Source: an uncultured Clostridia bacterium
Lineage (GTDB): Bacteria; Bacillota; Clostridia; Monoglobales; Monoglobaceae
NCBI GenBank assembly: GCA_947625905.1
Contig: CANQQJ010000022.1
Location: 1-54,911 of the forward strand
DNA: 54,911 nt
Direction: 5' to 3'
Made by a program: the position numbers and the translations under genes. Of the stretch, positions 1 to 8,000 are shown piece after piece. Numbering within the stretch: position 1 is the stretch's first letter; every line of letters starts with the position of its first letter. Below the pieces are notes generated by a model that did not search any database, was not told the origin of the DNA, and worked only from the letters and a program-made list of their open reading frames with translations.

Positions 1-60
1 TAATAACCGGCCGCGTAAGTGTCTCGGTTGGAAATCTCCTAAAGAAATTTATGTTGCACT

Positions 61-131
61 TGCTTGACATTCCGCCCAGCTCCCCCGAGGGGGCGCCTGA
101 CAGGCGGCAGATTGCCGCCCCTACAACCGCT
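61..131. repeat. Dispersed GC-rich palindromic repeat module downstream of trpD
   Basis: This stretch contains two short palindromes, CCCCC-GA-GGGGG (82-93) and GGCGGCA/TGCCGCC (103-119), followed by CCTAC. The same GGCGG...CCGCCCCTAC module recurs near 7857-7880, 10555-10580 and 20700-20720, so it is a dispersed repeat. Nothing else is recognisable between the trpD stop and the left edge, and no T-rich terminator follows trpD. Confidence 0.6.
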
Positions 132-148
132 CATCTGCCTCAACTCAA

Positions 149-1174
149 TTAAAACGCGTTCGTCATCTCAACCAACTGATCGAGTTTCTCCATCGCGGCG
201 CCGCTGTCTATGGCTTTCTCCGCCATGCGCACGCCTTCCTCGATGCTTTTGGCAAGGCCCGTGGTGTATATCGCAGCGCCCGCGTTCAGCACAACGATAT
301 CGCGGCGCGGGCCCTTCTCGCCCTTTAAGATGCTCAAGGTTGTTTTTACGTTCTCTTTGACGTCGCCGCCCTTGATGTCGTCCGCCGTTCCGACGGTAAG
401 GCCCACATCCTCGGGGCTCAAATAATAGTCGATGACCTTGCCGTCCTTTATCTCGGAGATCTTGGTCTTGCCGATTATCGACAGCTCATCCATTCCGTTG
501 TCAACGCCGCAGACCGACATTCCCGAGGTTACGCCCAGGTTCATCATGGCCTCGGCCAGCGGATGGGTCAGATTTTCGTCAAACACGCCTATGACCTGAT
601 GCTTGGCGTTTGAGGGGTTCGAGAGCGGGCCCAGGATATTAAACAGAGTTCTTATCTTGATCTCGCCGCGGACCCCCGACACGGTTTTCATGCAGGGGTG
701 CATGGTCCTCGCGAACATGAAGCCTATGCCTATCTTTTCGACGCATTCCTTGACCTGCTCGGGCGTTATCATGATATTGACGCCGAGGCCCTCGAGCACG
801 TCGGCGCTGCCGCATTTGCTGGAAACGGCGCGATTTCCGTGCTTGGCGGTCTTGGCGCCCGCGCCCGCGATGACAAACGCCGCGGTGGTCGAAATATTAA
901 ATGTGTTCGTGCCGTCGCCGCCGGTTCCCACGCAGTCAACGTAATCGGGAACGTCGGGCGTTATGAGCGACGCCTTGCTGTTCATCATGGCGGCGCTGCC
1001 GCTGATCTCGTCGATGGTCTCGCCCTTCATGCGCAGGGCGGTGAGGTAGGCGCTTATCTGGACCGGCGTCGCTCCGCCGTCCAGCACCGCGTCCATGGCG
1101 GCTTTCGCCTCGTCAAACGTCAGGTCTTCTCCATCCGTGATCTTTCTTATGTATTTTGTAAGCATAATTTTCAA
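149..1174 (-). CDS. trpD: Anthranilate phosphoribosyltransferase
   Basis: This 341-residue protein transfers phosphoribosyl from PRPP to anthranilate, the second committed step of tryptophan synthesis in the cytoplasm. The family signature GTGGDG lies near residue 83, followed by a KHGNRAVSS segment and, further on, the NILGPLSNP motif, all in the expected order. Length and ends fit the family. It begins 3 nt after trpG and is the last gene of trpE-trpG-trpD in this window. trpC, trpF, trpB and trpA are not here; they may lie past the left edge or elsewhere. Confidence 0.96.
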   Translation of the reverse strand: MKIMLTKYIRKITDGEDLTFDEAKAAMDAVLDGGATPVQISAYLTALRMKGETIDEISGSAAMMNSKASLITPDVPDYVDCVGTGGDGTNTFNISTTAAFVIAGAGAKTAKHGNRAVSSKCGSADVLEGLGVNIMITPEQVKECVEKIGIGFMFARTMHPCMKTVSGVRGEIKIRTLFNILGPLSNPSNAKHQVIGVFDENLTHPLAEAMMNLGVTSGMSVCGVDNGMDELSIIGKTKISEIKDGKVIDYYLSPEDVGLTVGTADDIKGGDVKENVKTTLSILKGEKGPRRDIVVLNAGAAIYTTGLAKSIEEGVRMAEKAIDSGAAMEKLDQLVEMTNAF

Positions 1175-1177
1175 CTC

Positions 1178-1750
1178 CTATATATTTAAAAAATTTTTTA
1201 ACATTGTTTTTCCGTCGGGCGTCAGCACCGACTCGGGGTGGAACTGCAGCCCGAACAGCGGATACTCTTTGTGCTCCATCGCCATGACCGAGCCGTCGGC
1301 CGTCTTGGCGGTGACTTTCATGCAGCCGGGCAGCGCGCCCTCGTCGGTCACCAACGAATGGTACCTGCCGACCCTTATCTCGTCGCCGACTATGCCCGAG
1401 AATATGACCGAGGTCTTGTCGAGCAGCTTGGCGGTGTCGGCCTTGCCGTGCATAAGCTTGGGCGCGTGGACCGTTCTGCCGCCCATGGCCTCGCCTATCG
1501 ACTGGTGCCCGAGGCACACGCCCAGGATCGGGAATTTTGTGTGCAGCCTCTTTATCAGCTCGATGCAGATGCCCGCGTCTTTGGGGTACTTGGGGCCCGG
1601 CGAGATTATTATGTGGTCGGGCACCATGGCTTCGATCTCGCCAACCGTGATCTCGTCGTTTCGGTAAACCTTGACATTCGGGTCGATCTCTCCGATATAC
1701 TGGTACAGGTTGTATGTGAACGAGTCGTAGTTATCAATAATAATATTCAT
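1178..1750 (-). CDS. trpG: Anthranilate synthase component II, glutamine amidotransferase
   Basis: This class I glutamine amidotransferase (190 residues) supplies ammonia from glutamine to TrpE. The nucleophile cysteine sits in GVCLGHQSIGE and the catalytic His-Glu pair in QFHPESVLTP. I take the ATG at 1750, not the TTG one codon earlier, because it forms a TGATG junction with the trpE stop, a typical translational-coupling arrangement. In many Firmicutes the same subunit also serves folate synthesis as PabA; the position between trpE and trpD argues for the tryptophan role first, and a dual role cannot be excluded. Confidence 0.95.
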   Translation of the reverse strand: MNIIIDNYDSFTYNLYQYIGEIDPNVKVYRNDEITVGEIEAMVPDHIIISPGPKYPKDAGICIELIKRLHTKFPILGVCLGHQSIGEAMGGRTVHAPKLMHGKADTAKLLDKTSVIFSGIVGDEIRVGRYHSLVTDEGALPGCMKVTAKTADGSVMAMEHKEYPLFGLQFHPESVLTPDGKTMLKNFLNI

Positions 1751-3222
1751 CAAAGATCACCCGCCCTTTCTATCGCCTGTATCATAGCCATGGCCTTGTT
1801 GACAGTCTCGGTGTACTCGGTCTCGGGCACCGAGTCGTAGACGATGCCCGCTCCGGCCTGGACGTAGGCCTTGTTATCCTTAAACAGCGCCGTTCTGATG
1901 GTTATGCAGGAGTCGAGGCTGCCGCCGAAGCCGATATAGCCGATCGCTCCGCCGTAGAAACCGCGCTTTCGGGTCTCGAGCTCGTCGATGATCTCCATGG
2001 CGCGTATCTTGGGCGCGCCCGACAGCGTTCCGGCGGGGAGCACCGCACGCAGCGCGTCGAACGCGGTCTTGTCGGCTCTCAGCCTGCCCTGCACGTCGGA
2101 CGTCATGTGCATTATATGCGAAAATCTTTGGATATACTTGAGCCGCGTGACCTCGACGCTGCCGAACTCGCATACCTTGCCGACGTCGTTCCTGCCCAGG
2201 TCGACCAGCATGATATGCTCGGCGTTCTCCTTAGGGTCGGCGATCAGGTCAAACTCGTTCTGCCGATCTTCCTCGACCGTCTTTCCTCTGGGGCGGCTGC
2301 CCGCTATCGGGCTGTTTGACACGATCCCGTTCTCGACGCGCACCAGCATTTCGGGCGAGGCGCCCGCGATCTGACAACTGTCGAACTTCAGGAAGTACAT
2401 ATACGGCGAGGGGTTTATGACGCGTATCGCGCGGTAAGCGTTGAACGGGTCGCTGTAGTTCTCGATCTCAAACCTCTGCGACAGCACCACCTGGAATATG
2501 TCGCCGTTTTTGATATATTCCTTCGCCTTTTCCACGTTCTTACAGAACCGCTCCTTTGTTATGTTGCTCTTGGGCTCGCCCGAGCCCCTGAATCCGCTGC
2601 CCGGCTTTGACTTGAGCTCAAGAGGCGCGGCCAGCTCGTTTTTGATCTCGATCAGCCGCTCGACCGCGCGGTCGTATCTGAACCGCAGGTTCTCGCCCGG
2701 ATGGATATTCACCATGATTATGATCTTCTTAGCCTTGTTGTCAAAGGCGACGATCTCGTCGGTGAACATAAAGTGCATATCGGGCTGGTCAAGGTCGTCC
2801 TCGGGCGGTTCGGGCAGCTTTTCGGTCAGCCGCACCAGATCGTAGGCGAAGCAGCCCACCGCGCCGCCGCTGAACGACGGCAGTCCCTCTATGATCGGGG
2901 ATTTGAATTTGTCGGCGTACTCGTTTAAAATGTCGATCGGGTTCCCCTCGCGCTCGGTCACGACGCCGTTATAATCCGTGATGACCGCTCTGCCGCCGCA
3001 GCTCTTGAACGTGAGGAACGGATTTCTGCCGATAAACGAGTATCGGTTTGTGAGCTCGCTGCCCTCGACCGACTCGAGCAAAAAACAGTATTTGTCGGTC
3101 TCCAGCTTTCGGAACGCGGATATCGGAGTGTCCATATCAGCGAAAACCGACAGTGTGACAGGTATCAGGTTGTACCCCTCGCGGGCATAACTTTCCACCT
3201 GCTCAAAGGTTGGATAAAACAT
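1750..3222 (-). CDS. trpE: Anthranilate synthase component I
   Basis: This 490-residue subunit converts chorismate and ammonia to anthranilate, with ammonia channelled from TrpG. The N-terminal domain carries the motif LLES near residue 48, where LLES-type residues form the tryptophan feedback site in known TrpE proteins. The chorismate-binding domain has the conserved stretches DIFQVVLSQRF, SPEMLVR, GSRPRG, LVDLGRNDVGKV and PAGTLSGAPK. The ATG has an AGGAGG site 8 nt upstream. It is the first gene of the operon, about 190 nt downstream of its predicted transcription start; that leader looks regulatory and is described separately. Confidence 0.96.
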   Translation of the reverse strand: MFYPTFEQVESYAREGYNLIPVTLSVFADMDTPISAFRKLETDKYCFLLESVEGSELTNRYSFIGRNPFLTFKSCGGRAVITDYNGVVTEREGNPIDILNEYADKFKSPIIEGLPSFSGGAVGCFAYDLVRLTEKLPEPPEDDLDQPDMHFMFTDEIVAFDNKAKKIIIMVNIHPGENLRFRYDRAVERLIEIKNELAAPLELKSKPGSGFRGSGEPKSNITKERFCKNVEKAKEYIKNGDIFQVVLSQRFEIENYSDPFNAYRAIRVINPSPYMYFLKFDSCQIAGASPEMLVRVENGIVSNSPIAGSRPRGKTVEEDRQNEFDLIADPKENAEHIMLVDLGRNDVGKVCEFGSVEVTRLKYIQRFSHIMHMTSDVQGRLRADKTAFDALRAVLPAGTLSGAPKIRAMEIIDELETRKRGFYGGAIGYIGFGGSLDSCITIRTALFKDNKAYVQAGAGIVYDSVPETEYTETVNKAMAMIQAIERAGDL

Positions 3223-3280
3223 TAAAAAAGCCTCCTCATAATTTATTAGAGTAGACCAACTAAGTATTCAGTATCAGTAA

Positions 3281-3416
3281 AGCTCGGCGGTCCCGCCAAA
3301 GCTCAAGCGCCGCAAACACGGCGCGGCAAAGTCGAACGCCAAAAAATTCGGACACTATTTCAGTCCACTCGTCTCGTCTAATCTCAAATACCTAATCTCG
3401 TCTAATCTGAAACTGT
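3281..3416 (-). promoter_or_regulatory. trp operon leader with NAG-triplet array (TRAP-like site) and attenuator-like hairpins
   Basis: Read on the minus strand, the leader starts with GAG or TAG triplets at 3402-3404, 3397-3399, 3392-3394, 3383-3385, 3378-3380, 3373-3375 and 3368-3370, nearly all at exact 5-nt spacing, plus a CAG at 3407-3409 and a TAG at 3355-3357. TRAP in Bacillus binds (G/U)AG triplets separated by two nucleotides. A GGAC/GTCC hairpin (3350-3366) followed by TTTTTT could be a terminator, and TTTCAG (3407-3412) could pair with CTGAAA (3358-3363) to disrupt it. Two more GC hairpins lie at 3307-3324 and 3286-3297. TRAP control is inferred; no mtrB gene is in the window. Confidence 0.55.
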
Positions 3417-3422
3417 TTTTCT

Positions 3423-3451
3423 ATTATATACTATATGCCCGCGTTTGTCAA
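3423..3451 (-). promoter_or_regulatory. Sigma-A promoter of the trp operon
   Basis: On the minus strand TTGACA (3446-3451) is followed after exactly 17 nt by TATAAT (3423-3428). Both hexamers match consensus perfectly. The predicted start is near 3416, giving a leader of about 190 nt before trpE. Confidence 0.9.
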
Positions 3452-3463
3452 CAAAAATTTTCA

Positions 3464-3495
3464 CAAAAAACGGCGCGGCCGAAGCCGCGCCGCCG
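3464..3495 (-). terminator. Rho-independent terminator of the SLH surface-protein gene
   Basis: The minus strand reads GGCGCGGC-TTCG-GCCGCGCC followed by GTTTTTTG, a strong stem with a UUCG tetraloop and a U run, 12 nt past the SLH gene stop and just upstream of the trp promoter. Confidence 0.9.
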
Positions 3496-3507
3496 TAATT
3501 TAAAATT

Positions 3508-6500
3508 TTATCTTTGGTATATCCTGTCGGCTATCGCCGCGGCCTCTGCGCGGGTCGCGGGGGATTTGGGGTTGAACATTCCGTCGGAGCCCGTCAGGAT
3601 ACCTCGCTCCGAGAGAGCCGCCACGTAGGGCAGCGCGTAGTCCTCGATGGCCGCCGCGTCGGAATAGCTTACCGCCGCCTGCGACGACGCGCCCAAATAC
3701 CTGCCCACGATCGCCGCGATCTGCTCGCGGGTGATGTTGTCATTGGGGCTGAACGCGGTCTCGGTCGTGCCGTTGATTATTCCGGCATCGAGCGCCGTTG
3801 ATACATACGGCGCGTACCAATCATCCTCGGCAACGTCGGAGAACTTGGAGGTCGTCTCCGCGATCGGAAGCTCGAATATCAGCGTCGCGATCTTGGTGAA
3901 CTCGGCTCTGGTGATGTTGCCGTCGGGAACGAACAGCGTTTCGCTCTCGCCGTTTATGATGCCCGCGCTGTACAGGTCCATGATGTAGCTGTACGCCCAG
4001 TGATCAGCGGGAACATCGGTAAATATCTGAACCGTTGTCGGGTCACTCGTCACGGTCGTTCCGGGAACATCCGCGGCGTTGGGATCGGCTGTCGCTCCGG
4101 GAACCGCCGTGGCCGCCGGCTTTGCCGTCGCGGACGAGCCGCCCGTTGTGAACGATCCGCCGCCGCCTCCGCCGGAACCGCCGCCGTAAGTGGGTCTTAT
4201 CGTCGGTCTCGGAGTGCCTGTCGCGCCGGGCTCGGCTGACGCCGAGGGTTCATCCGACTGCTCCGGCTCGGGCGCGGCTGTCACGTCGGGCTCCTGCGGC
4301 TGCTCGGGCGTGGGCGTAGCGGTCGCCTGTCCGGGTTCGGGCGTAGCAGTCGCCTGTCCGGGCGTGGGCGTGGGTTTCGTCTCTTCCGAGGGCGCCTCGT
4401 TGGGAACGACCTGAACTACCGTTGTGTCACCCGACTGTCTGTTTTCCTCGGCCTCTTTTTCGAGAACGGTTTTCGGCGCGAAGCTGACGCTTACCATAGC
4501 CGCCGCGGTCAGCTCCTTGTAGTCGTCAAAGTTTACGGTTATCGTCTTGGATCCTTCCTCGGTTCCGTCGGGATTCGCATAAAGGACCTTGCTGCCGATG
4601 CTGATCTGCTCGATAACATATCCCTGCTCGGGCGTCACGGTGAAGCTCTGCTCGGGCGCCGACTCGGTGATGGTCATGCGGTTGTTTTCATCCGTATTGG
4701 TGTATGTGACGCTTCCGCCGTTGTTGTTGGTAACAACAAATGTCTTTTCCGCCTTTTCGGCCTCTTGTTCCTCGTCGGTCTTATCGGTAACGACGATCGC
4801 GAACGGGCTGAAGCTCTTGCACCAAACAACCAGGCCGTAAGGCGTCACCTCGCAGGGGATCTCCTCGATATCGACCGTGTTGCCGCGGTCGTCCTTGATA
4901 TAATGATAGGCCGTGAACTTAACGCCCGCGTCGTCGGGGCCGTAGGGGGCGGGGAAGCCCATCATAACTCTCACGCCCTGTCCCGGCTGGGGAACCTGGC
5001 ACTTGCAGACAGTGAGGTTGATGTTATATGTGCTGCTTGCCTTGGCGTTCACGCCTTCCTGCTTGAGCAGCTCGTTCATGGCGTTCTGCTCGCCCTGAGT
5101 CGTGTCGGTCACAACCAGAGCCATTCTGTGGGACAGACCCGGATCAACGGGAACGCCGTTTGAATCCTTCCAGCCTTCCATAGAAATATCCGAATCGGTC
5201 ACCAGCTGCGGCTTCGCGTGAACGTTCCAGAAATATCCTCTCGATCTGTAGGCGCACGCGGCGCAGGGGAACGATGTTACCATGCTTATCTCGTTCGGCA
5301 CCTTTTTGCTGACAACGCCGCGCATGGTCTTGATAACTATCAGGTACTCAACGCAGTCGCTCGCCCAGGTCTTGTCGGGCGTGAACTCAAACGTCACGGT
5401 CCTGTCGCCGTCAAAATGCATGGACGGAACCGCCTTCTCAACGTCGATATTGCCGAGAGACGCGTTGTTCTCGGTCTTATCCAGAACGTAGACCTCATAG
5501 TCCTCGCCGAACTTGAGGTCGATCGGCGTGCCGTTTTCGGTCACAACGTCACCTCCGCCCTCTCCGTCGGCCGCGACGGCCGGAGCAAACTGCTCCAGGG
5601 GCTGGTCGTAAACATACTCGCAGTCTATCGTTTGGCCGGTTATCATAACTCTGCCCGACTGCGACGGGGTTCCTCTCTTGATATAGGGAGGCGCCAGGTA
5701 TTTCTCGGCGGGGTTGTAGAGCATGCCCGTCTCGGCCTCAAAGCCCGCGGGATCGCCCTTATAATACTGATACTCCTGCCGCTCGGCAGTTCCGAAATTA
5801 TTGTCCGCGGGATCGGGGACCGCGGGGTTCGCGGGTATTGTCTGTCCGGGGTACCAGTGTCCCTTGGGAGGCACGTTTGTGACCGCGAACTCCGCATAGG
5901 AAACCTGCCATACCGGGAACAGCAGATATTCGTCGTTGTCAAAACTGTCACTGCCCGCGTTATACAATCCCATATCGGCGTATACCCAGTCGTCGTTTCC
6001 GACAATGCCGCCCTCGACGGAAGTTGTGTCTGTGCCGTAAAATTTCGCAAGAATATAAATTCCGTCCTCTTGCGCGGCTCTTGCGTAGCCCTTGCCGTTG
6101 TAGCTCACCTTGTAAACCGGAGCGGGCGCGTCCACGCCGAAATACAGCTTGCTGTCCTCGGTATACTGAACGTCAAGACCGTTCAGCGAGAACACGGTGT
6201 CATAGCTCACGCCGCTCAGCTCGATCGGGGGATATGCGAACTCGAACTGGCACTCTGACATAATGCCGCTCGCCACGTGCTGCTTATCCATGATATCGGC
6301 GCCGACCAGCAGATACTCGGTCGACTCGTGTCCGCTGTCAACCTCGTCGATCTGAACGCCGTTCCAGGCCGAGGGATCGTCGAAGGTTGAATCTACCGCA
6401 TACCAAACATCGTTCTCGCCCTCATGAATGCGAACCATGTTCCACATGTGCAGCTCCTCGTCGCCGTCACCGTGCTTATATATGCCCTGGACCAGAACGC

Positions 6501-7464
6501 AGGGAATGCCGAGCCTGTCCATGATGCACTTAAAGCCTCTCGAGTATCCCTCGCAGAGCGACTCGCCCGCGACCAGCGGACCGTAGGCGGTCCTTACGTT
6601 CTCGATGTTCTCGGGACGGCACGCCTTGGGGTCGTCCGAACTGGTGGTATCCAGTTTATATCTGGTTTTTTTGATCATGGCGTTGTGGACCGCCGTGATC
6701 TTTTTCTCTTCGTCTGTCTTTTCTCTGTGTTTTTCCTCGTCCTCGTTTCCGGGTCTCAGATCCGCGAGATCATAAAGCTCCGGGGTTTTCGTCGTTTCGG
6801 GTTCTCCCGTTGTGTCGGGAAGCGCCGAAGCGTCGGCTGTCTCGGCCGTATCGGTCTCGGCCGTGTCGGCCTCGGTTTCTTCCTCGCCGCCCGCGAGCGC
6901 CTCCTCGGCGATCTTCACATAGTCGTCGATCGACGCGTTCAGCTTATCCATGGCCGCGTCTATCGCGTCGGCGCTTTCAAAGCCTTTTCTGTAGTAGTTG
7001 TCGGTCCTGCCCGCGCCGAGAAGGGCCTTGTAGCCGGTCTGCGCGTTATACTTCACCGTTATCGTGAGGTTGTCGGTGTTCACATAGAAAACCTCGGGAT
7101 AATCGGCGAAGAACGCGTCGCGCGCGGCTCCGTATGTGTTGAGCAGAGCGTTGTCGCCTTCCGCGTAGGCCGCCAGCTGCTCCTGCGTAACAACGCCGCC
7201 CTCGACCAGGTCGTATGAGCCCGTGCCGGTCTTGAACGTTCCGTCCTTATACATGGTCTTCATGGCGTCATAGAACTTTTTCGCCTCCGGCGTCAGCTGA
7301 TCATAGAAGTAGAGATAATGTCCGTCGCTCCATTCGGCCGCCGCCGAATCGGCCTCTGCGTCGTCGTAGGGCGCCGCCGAAACGACGGGCGCCGCGATGA
7401 CCATAGTGAGAAGCATCGCGATCGACAGCAGCAGCGCTGTTGATTTTTTGAATTTAGCAGTCAT
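3508..7464 (-). CDS. Secreted surface protein with transglutaminase-like domain and three C-terminal SLH domains
   Basis: A 1318-residue exported protein. A signal peptide (KKSTALLLSIAMLLTMVIA core, ending near AAPVVSAAP) is followed by an acidic/Thr-rich stretch and a transglutaminase/protease-like core whose Cys-His-Asp triad is visible in GESLCEGYS (about residue 301), LHMWNMV (about 338) and AVDSTFDDP (about 355). A long middle region has no domain I recognise. A Thr/Pro/Glu-rich linker with GQATATP repeats and a glycine run (about 1095-1115) leads to three SLH repeats (about 1148-1318), which normally bind secondary cell-wall polymer. I chose the ATG at 7464 because AAGGAGGAG lies just upstream; an upstream in-frame extension has no such site. 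Substrate unknown. Confidence 0.88.
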   Translation of the reverse strand: MTAKFKKSTALLLSIAMLLTMVIAAPVVSAAPYDDAEADSAAAEWSDGHYLYFYDQLTPEAKKFYDAMKTMYKDGTFKTGTGSYDLVEGGVVTQEQLAAYAEGDNALLNTYGAARDAFFADYPEVFYVNTDNLTITVKYNAQTGYKALLGAGRTDNYYRKGFESADAIDAAMDKLNASIDDYVKIAEEALAGGEEETEADTAETDTAETADASALPDTTGEPETTKTPELYDLADLRPGNEDEEKHREKTDEEKKITAVHNAMIKKTRYKLDTTSSDDPKACRPENIENVRTAYGPLVAGESLCEGYSRGFKCIMDRLGIPCVLVQGIYKHGDGDEELHMWNMVRIHEGENDVWYAVDSTFDDPSAWNGVQIDEVDSGHESTEYLLVGADIMDKQHVASGIMSECQFEFAYPPIELSGVSYDTVFSLNGLDVQYTEDSKLYFGVDAPAPVYKVSYNGKGYARAAQEDGIYILAKFYGTDTTSVEGGIVGNDDWVYADMGLYNAGSDSFDNDEYLLFPVWQVSYAEFAVTNVPPKGHWYPGQTIPANPAVPDPADNNFGTAERQEYQYYKGDPAGFEAETGMLYNPAEKYLAPPYIKRGTPSQSGRVMITGQTIDCEYVYDQPLEQFAPAVAADGEGGGDVVTENGTPIDLKFGEDYEVYVLDKTENNASLGNIDVEKAVPSMHFDGDRTVTFEFTPDKTWASDCVEYLIVIKTMRGVVSKKVPNEISMVTSFPCAACAYRSRGYFWNVHAKPQLVTDSDISMEGWKDSNGVPVDPGLSHRMALVVTDTTQGEQNAMNELLKQEGVNAKASSTYNINLTVCKCQVPQPGQGVRVMMGFPAPYGPDDAGVKFTAYHYIKDDRGNTVDIEEIPCEVTPYGLVVWCKSFSPFAIVVTDKTDEEQEAEKAEKTFVVTNNNGGSVTYTNTDENNRMTITESAPEQSFTVTPEQGYVIEQISIGSKVLYANPDGTEEGSKTITVNFDDYKELTAAAMVSVSFAPKTVLEKEAEENRQSGDTTVVQVVPNEAPSEETKPTPTPGQATATPEPGQATATPTPEQPQEPDVTAAPEPEQSDEPSASAEPGATGTPRPTIRPTYGGGSGGGGGGSFTTGGSSATAKPAATAVPGATADPNAADVPGTTVTSDPTTVQIFTDVPADHWAYSYIMDLYSAGIINGESETLFVPDGNITRAEFTKIATLIFELPIAETTSKFSDVAEDDWYAPYVSTALDAGIINGTTETAFSPNDNITREQIAAIVGRYLGASSQAAVSYSDAAAIEDYALPYVAALSERGILTGSDGMFNPKSPATRAEAAAIADRIYQR

Positions 7465-7563
7465 TTTAAACTCCTCCTTTTTGAAATTATGCGTATTTAT
7501 ATTTTGTGTTATTGTTTTTTCAAAAGACGCTTTGTTCCCCAATATATTAGGTGTAGTATGCCT

Positions 7564-7592
7564 ATTTTATATTAAAACGCCGAAAAAAGCAA
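7564..7592 (-). promoter_or_regulatory. Promoter of the SLH surface-protein gene
   Basis: TTGCTT (7587-7592) and TAAAAT (7564-7569) on the minus strand are 17 nt apart, placing the start near 7557 and giving a leader of about 90 nt before the ATG at 7464. Confidence 0.7.
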
Positions 7593-7699
7593 TTACATTA
7601 ATATTACAAATGACAAGGAATTAACAAAATCGTCACAACGCTCATGTCCCGTCCAAATCAGAAGCGATTTTTATTAAAATTGCACAACCAAAAACAGAT

Positions 7700-7945
7700 C
7701 CGCCTCGCCCGTCTGCCTCCTCCCGGGAGGAGGTGAACGTAGTGATTAGGGATTAGAGAATAGCGAATACGCGGAAATAAGTTATCACAAAACATTTGCG
7801 TATCCCCGCGTTCATAGGTCTAATCACTATTCACTAATTACTAATCACTATGTTCGTAGGGGCGGATATTATCCGCCCGCCCGTCCGCCTCCTCCCGGGA
7901 GGAGGTGGATTTTCGCCGAAGGCGAAAAGACGGAGGTGGGAAATC
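7700..7945. repeat. Cluster of dispersed repeats with two copies of an 18-bp palindrome
   Basis: The perfect palindrome CCTCCTCCCGGGAGGAGG occurs at 7716-7733 and 7888-7905, and a third time at 20571-20588. Between the first two lies an inverted-repeat unit (7735-7855) and a GTAGGGGCGG...CCGCCCGCC module (7857-7880). A further palindrome TTTTCGCC/GGCGAAAA spans 7911-7928. The same modules recur at 10550-10720 and 20465-20725 in different combinations, which suggests mobile or recombining short repeats. Confidence 0.75.
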
Positions 7946-7950
7946 CCCCC

Positions 7951-7979
7951 TTCACAAAATTCCGTCGCTGTGCTATAAT
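7951..7979 (+). promoter_or_regulatory. Promoter of the GH106-like hydrolase gene
   Basis: TTCACA (7951-7956), 17 nt, then a perfect TATAAT (7974-7979). The start would fall near 7986, leaving only about 15 nt before the ATG, just enough for the AAGGGGG ribosome-binding site. Confidence 0.75.
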
Positions 7980-8000
7980 AAACAAAAAGGGGGCCGAAAA

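Larger units (their letters stand above)
7465..8000. other. Gene-free interval between divergent genes, largely dispersed repeats
   Basis: From the left it holds the leader and promoter of the SLH gene (to 7592), about 100 nt of AT-rich sequence, a repeat cluster (about 7700-7945) and the promoter of the downstream glycoside hydrolase (7951-7979). No open reading frame with a ribosome-binding site is seen. Confidence 0.7.

Noticed and set aside
3286..3297. T-box-like string GGCGGGACCGCC in the trp leader
   Set aside because: It resembles the T-box core, but the bulge bases before ACC read CGGG instead of UGGN, the leader is short and I see no specifier stem. A simple hairpin is more likely.
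5218..6258. Plus-strand open frame of 346 codons inside the SLH gene
   Set aside because: It is antisense to a well-supported gene, has no ribosome-binding site and reads as low-complexity Arg/Val/Gly sequence, as expected of a GC-rich shadow frame.
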